Assembly: GCA_950022295.1 (NCBI GenBank)
Contig: OX465600.1
Location: forward strand, 293,057,782 to 293,121,781
Length of the DNA: 64,000 nucleotides
Reading direction: 5' to 3'
From: Bromus sterilis
Taxonomy: Eukaryota; Streptophyta; Magnoliopsida; Poales; Poaceae
Shown: one piece after another, positions 34,398 to 44,264 of the stretch
Numbering within the stretch: position 1 is the first letter of the stretch
Layout of the letters: every line of letters begins with the position of its first letter
The notes under the pieces: model-generated
What the model saw: the letters and a program-made list of their open reading frames with translations, nothing else
Databases searched by the model: none
Told to the model about the DNA's origin: nothing
Translations under genes and position numbers: made by a program

Positions 34398-36073
34398 TGA
34401 TACACGAGATAACTTCTCGCCCCTCGTTGGTTACCCCAAGTGGAAGGTGAGATGTAGATAGCAGCAAGTTTCCCTTAGCAAAGATGCTAAGGTTGAATGT
34501 CGAACCAATAGGACTCCAACGGATACAAGTAGGTGGTGAAGTGAACAATGGCGCCGTTCACAACTCTAAGTTGCTTACTTCACCTGGACCTGCACACACA
34601 ACAGATAGCTTTGCTCCAAATGAGTACAGAGGAGTTGTCAATTCCTCCAGCCTTGTTGTTTACAAAGGGTAAAATGCACGGGATAATAATGATAGTGACA
34701 ACTACGGAAAAGTAAATACTGAAAGTAAATTGAAGGTGTAAACAGTGTTGGAAATATGGACCGGGGTAATATGATGTTCACTAGTGATGTCTCTCTCCCA
34801 AAAGACGATAAAATAGCCATGCGAGGTAAACAAATTACAGCTGGGCAATTGACAGGATTATGTGCACAAACAAATTCTAATTATGCTAAACAGAAAGGAA
34901 GAGGCTCAAAAGCATGGGCAGTACGCCAAGACAAGTAGACCGAAATCCATCTGCATCTACCTACTAATCATCCACCTTGAGATATCTATCCAGAACATCT
35001 CGCTGGTATTAAGTTGTGAATCCCACCCAAAGTGTAAACTCAAAGCAACAGACAACTGCATTAAAGAACTTTGCGTAAAGTAAACAATCCTTGCACCCGC
35101 AAGTACAAGCACCGTTGTTTTCCCCCTTGTGGCAACAACACATCCCCTAGACTCATGTTTCTGTCACTCAAGCTAGTCATCGGGGGGCATGAACCCACAA
35201 TCACGCATAACGCTCCCTCTTGGAGTCACTGCCTACTACTTGGCCAAAATAATAAACAACAACGGAGAACATGCAAGAATTACTCAAGAACATAAAATAT
35301 AAAAGAAGAGAATCAAATATATAACTCAATCACAATCTGAACATAATCTCATAATCCATCGGATCCCAGCAAACTCAACATAGCAACAACAGAAAGATTA
35401 CATAAGTGCCTCGATCATGTAGGGCAGCTCACGAGGTCTAATCCATGAAGAACAAAGAGGGGAGGAGAACATCACATAGCTACTGATCATAGACCCATGG
35501 TCCAAGGTGAACTACTCGCGGTTAATCCAGGAAGCATCCATGGTGGTGGAGAAGCTCCCGGAGGTGATTCCTCCCTCCGGCAGGGTGCAGGGAAGAGGTC
35601 TTCTGGTGCTCCCGATCTTGGAAGCGCGGCGGCGGCGGAACAGAGGAGAGATCACGAAAAAGGGTTCCGTCCCCGAGGGTTTCTCGTCACGGGGAACAAA
35701 TAGGCGAAAGGGGGCAGCCAGAGGTGGGCCAGGGGCTCCAGGCGCCCCCCCTGGCGCGGCCAGGGGTGGGGCCGTGCCATCTGGCCGCGTGGGGCCCCCC
35801 TGGCTTCCCTCTGGCCCCTCTCGGGCTCTTTGCGAAGCTTACGGCACGATGATTTTTCCTATATTTTCCCCGGAATTTTTCTGGTACTTTTAATAAGGGG
35901 GAAACCTAAAATAGAAAAACAACAGAAAACAGGAACTGGCACTGGGGTGCACTGAGTTAATAGGTTAGTCCAAATATGATCAAAAGTGTATGGAAGTTCA
36001 TCAATATCATAGCAATATCACACAAAAGAGGCATGGAGCAAGCAGAAATTATAGATACGTTTTGGACGTATCA
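34398..36073 (-). repeat. Array 1 LTR3 (5'-most)
   Basis: 1676 bp, plus-strand start TGATACACGAGATAAC, end GGACGTATCA. Its private variants lie mainly in the right third (ACAAATAG, CCGTGCCATC, TTACGGCACG, CCTAAAATAG). It is the LTR that would drive a transcript of the whole array. Confidence 0.92.
35696..35703 (-). promoter_or_regulatory. Altered TATA box in array 1 LTR3
   Basis: ACAAATAG on the plus strand (minus CTATTTGT), where LTR1, LTR2 and all array 2 LTRs have ATAAATAG. The change falls in the core of the box and may weaken the promoter. Confidence 0.5.
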
Positions 36074-38322
36074 TGCGCTACTCTCCAATTCGGGAGAAGG
36101 TTCAGTAACCTCATCTAGTTCTATTTTCCTCCCACTGACTCCTTTCGAAAGAAACCCCTTCTCAAGAAAGGATTCGTTCTTAGCAACAAAGACTTTGCCT
36201 TCGGATCTGTGATAGAAGGTATACCCAATAGTTTCCTTAGGGTATCCTATGAAGACGCATTTTTCCTCTTTGGGTTCGAGCTTATCAGGTTGTAACCGTT
36301 TGACATAAGCCTCGCACCCCAAATTTTAAGAAACGATAATTTAGGCTTCTTGCCAAACCACAACTCATATGGTGTCGTCTCAACGGATTTAGATGGTGCC
36401 CTATTTAAAGTGAATGCAGCTGTCTCTAATGCATAGCTCCAAAATGACATTGGTAGATCGGATAGAGACATCATAGAGCGCACCATATCTAATAAAGTAT
36501 GATTACGACGCTTACACACACCATTACGTTGTGGTGTTCCAGGTGGCGTGAGTTGGGAAACAATTCCACAGTTTTTCAAGTGAATGCCAAACCCGTAACT
36601 CAGATATTCCCCTCCGCGATCAGATCGTAGAAATTTGATGTTCTTGTTACGATGATTTTCTACTTCACTCTGAAATTCTTTGAACTTTTCAAATGTTTCA
36701 GACTTGTGTTTCATTAAGTAAATATACCCATATCTACTTAAATCATCAGTGAAAGTTAGGAAGTAACAATATCCACCACGTGTCGAAATGCTCATTGGTC
36801 CACACACATCAGTATGTATGATTTCCAATAAGTCACTCGCCCGTTCCATCGTACCAGAAAACGGGGTCTTAGTCATCTTACCCATGAGGCATGGTTCACA
36901 TGTGTCAAATGATTCAAAGTCAAGTGACTGGAAAAGTCCATTAGAATGGAGTTTCTTCATGCGTTTTACACCAATATGACCTAAACGGTAGTGCCACAAG
37001 TATGTGAAATTATCATTATTCATTTTGCATCTTTTAGCATCAATGTTATGGATGTGTGAAGTACTACTGTCGAGATCCAACACGAATAAACCATTTACGT
37101 CGGGTGCATGACCATAAAAGATATTACTCATAAAAATAGAACAACCTTTATTCTGTGATTTAAATGAGTAACCGTCTCGCAATAAACAAGATCCAGATAT
37201 AATGTTCATGCTTAACGCGGGCACCAAATAACAATTATTAAGGTTTAAAACTAATACCAAAGGTAGATGAAGAGGTAACATCCTGACGGCGATGACATCG
37301 ACCTTCGATCCATTCCCGACGCGCATCGTCACCTCATCCCTCGCCAGTCTCCGTTTATTCTGTAGTTCCTGTTTTGAATTGCAAATATGAGCAACTGAAC
37401 CAGTATCAAATACCCAGGCACTACTACGAGAACTAGTAAGGTACACATCAATAACATGTATATCAAATATACCTTTGACATTGCCAGCCTTCTTATCCGC
37501 CAAGTACTTAGAGCAGTTGCGCTTCCAATGACCTTCTCCCTTGCAGTAGAAACACACAGTGTCTGGCTTAGGACCAGCCTTGGGCTTCACAGGCGCGATA
37601 ACAGGCTTGCCGCCTCGAGCGACAGCTGACTTGCCACTCTTCTTGAAGTGTCCCTTTTTGTCTTTAGCCTTCTTGAAACTTGTGGTATTATTGACCATCA
37701 ACACTTGATGTTCTTTCTTGATGTCCACTTCCGCAGATTTCAACATCGCGAAAAGCTCATTGAGAGTCTTATTCATGCCTTGCATGTTATAGCTCAGCAC
37801 AAAGCCTTTGTAGTTCGGAGGGAGCGACTGCAGCACCCTGTCAGTGATTAACTCATCTGGGATCACACATCCCAATTGAATTAGGCGTTGGATATAGCCT
37901 CCCATTGTTACAACATGTTCACTGACAGAGCTGTGCTCCTCCATCTTACATTTATAGAAATTATCAGAGATCTCATATCTCTCAGTGCGGGTCTGAGTCT
38001 GAAACATGGTTTTCAGCTCTTCAACCATCTCATAGGCGCCGTGATGTTCAAAACTTTTCTGGAGATCAGTATCCAGAGATGTAAGGATGGCGCAAGAAAC
38101 TATAATGTGGTCATCTTTGCGTGTCTCCAAGAAGTTATGTTCTGCTTCTGGAGCATCGTTTGCAGGTGGGTCACCTAGCGCAGCATCGAGCACATATTGC
38201 TTCTTACACCCAGTGAGGACAATCCTCAGGTTGCGGTGCCAGTCAGTGAAGTTTGAACCAGATGATTTTCGTTTTTCTTTCTCAAGGAATGCGCTGAAGT
38301 TGAAATGAGCTATGCGGGCCAT
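36074..38322 (-). pseudogene. Copia gag-protease-integrase part of the polyprotein
   Basis: From ATG at 38322 the order is: a UBN2-type gag; knuckle CFYCKGEGHWKRNC; protease WVFDTGSVAHICN; GAG-pre-integrase HYRLGH...CEPCLMGK (zinc-binding HHCC); integrase core with IHTDVCGP, RSDRGGEY and TPQRNGVCKRRN. The position where this family has the third catalytic acidic residue reads Lys (codon at 36511-36513). The first frame is 691 codons and ends early at 36247, after a one-base loss near 36330. The correct frame continues (CEAYVKRLQPDKLEPKEEK) to the array junction at 36074, then resumes at 23203. Confidence 0.9.
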
Positions 38323-39562
38323 GATCTACAACATTTTAGCAAAATAAAATTTTAGACTATGTTCATGATAATGAGTTCAGTTTAATCAAATTACTAACGA
38401 ACTCCCACTTAAATCAACATCCCTCATAGTTGTCTAGTGGTACACGATCCAAATCCACTACACCAAGTCCGATCTTCACGAGAGATGATGTAGTTTCAAT
38501 GGTGAACATCAAAATGTTGATCATATCATTCATATGACTCGTGTTTAACCTTTCGGTTCATTGTGTTCTGAGGCCATGTTTGTACATGCTAGGCTCGTCA
38601 AGTTAACCAAAGCATTTTTGCACGTGTAAAACTGGCTTACAACCGTCGTATGTGAACATAGAGTTTACCACATCCGATCATCACGAGATGCTTCAAAACG
38701 ACGTACTTTCGTGACAGTGCATACTTAGGAAGAACACGTTTATCTTGATATTTAGTGTGAGGGATCATCTTATAATGCTACCGTTGTGCACACGCAAAAT
38801 AATATGCATAAAAGGATAAACATCACATGCAAAAAATAGGTGACATGGTATAGCCCTTTTATTGCGCCTTGATCTCCATCTTGAACGCACCGACAAGATC
38901 TCCATTTTGGCACCATGTTGGTCTCCACCTTATGGCATCTTGGTTGTCTACACCACGTTGCATCTACAGCTATTGCTAACTCATAGCGATAAAATAATGC
39001 AATTACATGGCGTTTGAAGTTGACACGCAGGCCATACAATAAATAATTAAAAAAACCATATGGCTCCTGCCAATTGCCGTACTCATCGACATGCAATTCG
39101 TGAAACATTACAAAACATGATCATCTCATACATCACAAATATATCATATGAACAGTTTGGGCTATACCACATCACAAGCACCCTGCAAAAACAAGTTAGA
39201 CGCCTCTCCCTTATTATTTTCAATTTTACGTGGCTTCTAGGGTTTTGCATAAGAACCGTTCCTACCTACACAAAAAAAACACAACGTTGATATAACAAAT
39301 TGCTTCTTAATCTCATAAGAGCCCTCCTTTGTAAATGTGGTTAATACTATGGTAAGAGCGACTGACACCCGCAGGCCGCATGTGCAATACAAGTTGCACG
39401 TCAAGTGCGGAACCGGTCTCAATCCGAAGATTGTAAAGTTGGTTCGGGACGCTGCATCAAACCATACCGCAAAACCAAAAATACACATGGAAGGGCAGCA
39501 ACAAGAAGATCAACGCCCACAACTTGTGTTCTAACCGTACAAAGCATCTACGCATAGAATCT
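38323..39562 (-). other. Copia 5' leader
   Basis: About 1.2 kb between PBS and the gag start with no supported coding frame. A long leader is normal for the BARE1 group. Confidence 0.65.
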
Positions 39563-39575
39563 GGCTCTGATACCA
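39563..39575 (-). other. Copia PBS, initiator tRNA-Met type
   Basis: TGGTATCAGAGCC on the minus strand, one base from the LTR end. It is complementary to the 3' end of plant initiator tRNA-Met and is standard for Copia elements. Confidence 0.9.
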
Positions 39576-39576
39576 C

Positions 39577-41267
39577 TGTAGGAGATTGCGCGATAGAAAA
39601 AAAAATTCTCACATGTGGAAGAAACATCCAAGATACAATCTAGAAGATGCTAGTAACGGGGAGAGTAGATCGTCATACCCTCGAAGAACACACGCGTTGA
39701 ACATTTATTTCAACGCAGCTTGGTGAAGTTGTTGGTGAAGTTCGATCCGATCAGCACTGCAAACGAGCAGTACCTCCGGAGGCTTGCACACGTATAGCTC
39801 GATGACGTCTCCTTCTTCTTGATCCAGCAAGCAAGAGGGAGAAATAGATGGGATCGATTCCAGCAGCACAACAACGTTGTGGTGGATATGGTGAAGAATT
39901 TCCCGCGGGCAGGGCTTCGCCAAGTGATGCACGTGAGGGAGGAGGAGGAGGTGTGGAAGGACTTGGAGATTCTTGGTGAGCCTCTCCCTTCTCTTATATA
40001 GCCAAGGAGGTTGTAGCCACTTCAATTCCCAAGTGAAAACCCTCTCTCATTTAAAAGATGGTTACACCTTTCTTTTAAGAGTGGTAACCCTCCCATTGAA
40101 GGGCTTCCCATTTATTGGCATAATAAACCAAGGAGGGCTTTTCACATGGACTAGTGGACCACCCTTGGTCGTCCAAAACAGGTGGGGCCCATAGTGGGAC
40201 CCTCCGGAACCTTCTAGAACATTACGACACTGTCGAAAAAATCCCGAACTTTTCCGGAACCTTGAAATCAACTTGCCTTATATAAATCTTTACCTCCGGA
40301 CTCTTCCGAAGCTCCTCGTGATGTCTAGGATCTCATCCGAGACTCCGAACAATATTCGAACACCATTAATAAAATTATCCCAGAGCTATTCTAGCGTTAC
40401 CGAACGTTAAGTGTGTGACCCTACGGGTTCGAGAACGTGTAGACATGATCGAGACATCTCTCTGATCAATAACCATTAGAGGGACCAGGATATCCATAAT
40501 TACTCCCACACATTCAATGAAGATCTTTATCGATTGAACCACTATGTCGTGGACTACTATAATCCGTACACAATTTCCTTTGTCACACGATATTTTACTT
40601 ACCCGAGATTCGATCATCAGTATCGCTATACCTAGTTCAATCTCGTTACCAGTAAGTACTCTTTACTCGTTCTGTAATACAACATTCTCTGTGACTAACT
40701 CATTAGTCACGTGCTTGCAAGCGTTACCGAATGTGCATTACCGAGTGGGCCCAGAGTATATCTCACTGTCACACGGAGGGACAAATCCCAGTCTTGATTC
40801 ATGTAATTCGAAAAGTACTTTCAGAGATACTCGTAAGACATCTTTATGATCACCCTATCACGATGTGATGGTTGATGTCCCCAAAGTATTCTTCCGGTAC
40901 CCGGGAATAACATAATCTCATGGTCTAAGAAACATGATACTTGATAATAAAAGGCATGACAATATAAACTTAATGAAACGATCAATATTGTTATGCTTAG
41001 TTGGGTCTGTCCATCACGTCATTCTTCTAATGACATGATCCCATTAATTAATAAACAACTCATGTTCATGGTTAGGAAACCATAACCATCATTAATTAAC
41101 GAGCTAGTATAGTAGAGGCTTACTAGGGACGCGGTGTTGTTTATGCAACCGCACATGCATTATGTTTCCGGTTAATACAATTATAGCATGGAAAATAAAC
41201 ATATATCATGAACACGGAAATATGATAATAACAATTTTATTATTGCCTCTAGGGCATATTTCCAACA
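39577..41267 (-). repeat. Copia 5' LTR
   Basis: 1691 bp; on the minus strand it starts TGTTGGAAATATGCCC and ends CAATCTCCTACA. TATA-type sites are at 40278-40287 and 39994-40003. Confidence 0.92.
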
Positions 41268-41630
41268 ATATTCTCATCACTATTTACACGCTCATTTACT
41301 TTTCTGCTTTTACTTTCAGTTGCTATCATCATTACCATTATCCCTTGTATTTTGATCCTTTGTAAACAACAAGACCGGAGAGATTGACAACCTCTCTGAA
41401 CTTTGTTGGGAGCAAAGTTATTTGTGTCTGTGTGCAGGTCCAGGTCAAGGAAGCAACTTTTCTCTTAAACGGTGCCATTGTTTCCTTGCCACCTACTTAT
41501 CATCTCCGGAGTCCTACTGGAGACAAACCCCATCCTCTACATAGGGTCAATTTGCTGCTATCCTACATCTCACCTTCCACTTGGGGAAACCAACGAAGGC
41601 CGAGAAGTAATTATCATCTCTCGTGTATCA
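41268..41630 (+). repeat. Family N solo LTR, right part
   Basis: Begins with the ATATT duplication and completes the LTR begun at 18424. It holds the TTTGTAAACAACAAGACCGG and GGAGTCCTACTGGAGACAAA landmarks and ends CTCGTGTATCA, followed by GCACG. Confidence 0.9.
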
Positions 41631-41957
41631 GCACGTCGCTCTGCATTCCACGACGAATTTGAAGTGGCAAGTTTCGGTCAACATTCTGGTCAAAGCAACC
41701 GTTGGCCAGATCGGCTGAGGGGAAGAAGCAATCGGCGAGCATTACAAGAGCAATCGGCCGAGAACAAGTTGCAATCGGTCGGTTGAGAAGCATCCGAACT
41801 GAACAAGAGCAATCGGCAAACCGCAAGCAATCAGCCAATTGAGAGCAATCGGTCAGAAAAGCAAAACAGATGCAAGATTCAAGACAAGTACGGGAGGAAC
41901 CTGTGCAGGCCGCGCTATCGCTTAGTTCAGCGGGACCTCCGTAGGTTCAGGGACTAC
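41631..41957 (+). other. 3' internal remnant with GCAATCGG micro-repeats
   Basis: Lies upstream of the LTR at 41958 and is presumably the 3' untranslated end of that element. GCAATCGG(C/T) or a one-base variant occurs at least six times between about 41728 and 41860 at irregular spacing. No coding frame is supported. Confidence 0.5.
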
Positions 41958-42689
41958 TGTCGTGGGAATGACCCCCGGGTAGGGTCACGGGTCACCCAGG
42001 AGTAACATTACATCAAAGCAAAGGTCATCGATCTGATGATCGCCGATCTGATCAAGGCCAATCTAATCAAGACCAAGCTAGCAGTGGGCCGAACTGACCA
42101 GGTCGGAGGCCAATTGCTCCAAGAGAGTGCAATCGGCCTCACCTGGGTTCATTCGGCCGAAGAGGACACAACAGCATCCGAGCAAAACCCCAGGTCGAAC
42201 ACCTGGTACAAGATCATCAATGCACAATCCCAGGATATCCGGGCTGTCAGGGGCGTGTTGTCCCCTCCAGCGCTGACGAGGGGGTGACCCCACGACTCCT
42301 CTACGTGAGGGTAATTGGTGCGTGCCATGGCTGGCGGCCCACCAGGGGCCCACTCGTGGACACCGACATGATGGAGTAAGACGTGAAGACCAACACTTGA
42401 GGCACAAGACAAGGACTCCTACTTGTAGTCGACAAGGACTCTTGTAAACCCCTACCTGGCTATCTATATAAAGCGAGGCAGGGGAACCTCTCTAGACAAC
42501 TCATCTCAACCCCCACGCATAGAACTAGACAAATCTCTCTCCACCAAAGCCCTCGCGGCACCTTTGTACACCATCATCAATAGAAGATCAGACAAGCAGC
42601 ATGTAGAGTTTTCCCTCAGGGGGCCTGAAGCTGGGTAAATCATGCCCCCATGTGTCGCTTGTCACCTCCGAATCCTACAACTGCGAAGA
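41958..42689 (+). repeat. 3' LTR of another Gypsy-type element, truncated
   Basis: Starts TGTCGTGGGAATGACCCC after a purine-containing tract. It has a TATA box CTATATAAAG at 42464-42473 and a late part with GTAGAGTTTTCCCTCAGGGG and GAAGCTGGGTAAA, a pattern recalled from the ends of several Triticeae Gypsy LTRs. The end is missing because array 2 starts at 42690. Confidence 0.65.
42464..42473 (+). promoter_or_regulatory. LTR TATA box
   Basis: CTATATAAAG about 500 bases into the LTR, followed by ACCTCTCTAGACAACTCATC-type leader sequence. Confidence 0.55.
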
Positions 42690-44264
42690 TGATGGCTTCT
42701 CGCCCCTTCGTTGGTTTCCCCAAGTGTAAGGTTGAGATGTATTGCAGCAGCAGTTTTCCCTCGGTGAAGATACCAAGGTTTGTCTCTAGCAGGACTCCAG
42801 AGATGATAAGTAGGTGTCAGTGGCGCAACTGACGCAGACCTTCACACAGACACAGATAACTTTGTTCCCAACGAAGTTCAGAGAGGTTGTCAATCTCTCC
42901 GGTCTTGTTGTTTACAAAGGATAAAATGCAAGGGATAATGATAGCAAATAAAAGCGGCAAAGTAAATGTAGCGTGGAAACAGTGATAAGGATATGGACCG
43001 GGATACGTGATGTTCGCTAGTGATGTCTCTCTCCCAAAAGACGATAAAATTGCTATGCGAGGTAAACAAATTACAGAAAGGCAATTGACAGGATTAAGAA
43101 CGCACCGCAATGCTAACTATGCTACAAAAGAAAGGAAGAGGTTCAAAAGCACGAGCAGTATGCCAAAGTAAGTAGAACGAAATCCACCTTGAGATATCTA
43201 TCCAGAACATCTCGCTGGTATTAAGTTGCGAGCCCCACCCAAAGTGTAAACCCAAAGCAACAGACAACTGCATTAAAAAGAACTCTGCGTAAAGTAAACA
43301 ATCCTTGTAACCGTGGTTACAAGCACCGTTGTTTTCCCCCTTTTGGCAACAGCACATCCCCTAGACTCATGTTTCTGTCACTCAAGCATGTCATCGGGGA
43401 GGCATGAACCCACAATCTAGCACAACGCTCCCTCTTGGAGTCACTACCTACTACTTGGCCAAAGCAATAAACAGCAACGGAGAACATGCAAGAATTACTT
43501 AGGAACAAAAATATAAAAGATAGAAACCAAATATATTACTCTATCACAATCTGAACATAATCTCATAATCCATCAGATCCGATCAAACTCAACATAGCAA
43601 TAGCAGAAATATTACAAAGGTGCCTCGATCATGTAGGGTAGCTCACGAGGTCTAAACAATGAAGATCAAAGAGGGGAGGAGAACATCACATAGCTACTGA
43701 TCACGGACCCATGGTCCAAGGAAAACTACTCACGGGACAACCGGGGAGCATCCATGGTGGAGAGGAGACTCCCGGAGGTCAATCCTCCCTCTGGCAGGGT
43801 GCCGGGAAGAGGTCTTCTGGTGCTCCCGATCTTGGAAGCGCGGCGGCGGCAGAACAACGGCGAGTTTGCGGAATAGGGTTCTGCTGCTGGAGTTTTCCCG
43901 TGACGGGGGATAAATAGGCGAAAGGTGGCAGCCAGAGGTGGGCCAGGGGCCCCAGGCGCCCCCCTGGCGCGGCCAGGGGTGGGGCCGCGCCGGGTAGCCG
44001 CCTGGCCCCTCCCGGGCTTTTCTGGAAGCTTCCTATACGCTGATTTTTTCTGTATTTTTCCCAGAATTTTTCTGGCACTTTTTATATGGGGGAAAACTGA
44101 AATAAAAAAACAGCAGAAAACAGGAACTGGCACTGGGGTGCACTGAGTTAATAGGTTAGTCCAAATATGATCAAAAGTGTATGAAAGTGTATCTAGATCG
44201 TAGCAATATCACACAAAACATGCATGGAGCAAGCAGAAATTATAGATACGTTTTGGACGTATCA
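42690..44264 (-). repeat. Array 2 LTR A1
   Basis: 1575 bp and distinct from A2-A4. It lacks about 24 bp near 43183 (the CATCTGCATCTACTACTAAT segment of the others) and about 24 bp in the GC-rich block near 44000, and it has scattered substitutions. TATA-type ATAAATAG is at 43910-43917. Confidence 0.9.

Larger units (their letters stand above)
23204..36073 (-). mobile_element. Family N tandem array 1: LTR-internal-LTR-internal-LTR
   Basis: Three LTRs (23204-24877, 28805-30466, 34398-36073) alternate with two internal regions (24878-28804, 3927 bp; 30467-34397, 3931 bp), all in the same orientation. The whole block is flanked by one perfect target duplication, TGCGC at 23199-23203 and 36074-36078, inside the Copia polyprotein. 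Each internal region has a PBS, a gag-like pseudogene, the hairpin block, a long non-coding 3' region and a polypurine tract. No pol motif is present. One insertion followed by unequal exchange explains the structure. Confidence 0.92.
19743..41267 (-). mobile_element. BARE1/WIS/Angela-type Copia retrotransposon, interrupted
   Basis: A minus-strand Copia element has LTRs at 39577-41267 (5') and 19743-21435 (3'), an initiator tRNA-Met type PBS, a long leader, a single gag-PR-IN-RT-RNase H frame and a polypurine tract. The LTR start GTTGGAAATATGCCCTAGAG is the hallmark of the BARE1/WIS/Angela group. ATATT at 19738-19742 and 41268-41272 is a perfect target duplication. Without the inserted array the element is about 8.65 kb, close to the group's usual length of just under 9 kb. 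It carries several stops and frameshifts and cannot encode a complete polyprotein. Confidence 0.9.

Noticed and set aside
5234..42689. LTRs at 5234-5959 and 41958-42689 as the two ends of one element
   Set aside because: They are in opposite orientation and only their first bases look alike, so they cannot be an LTR pair.
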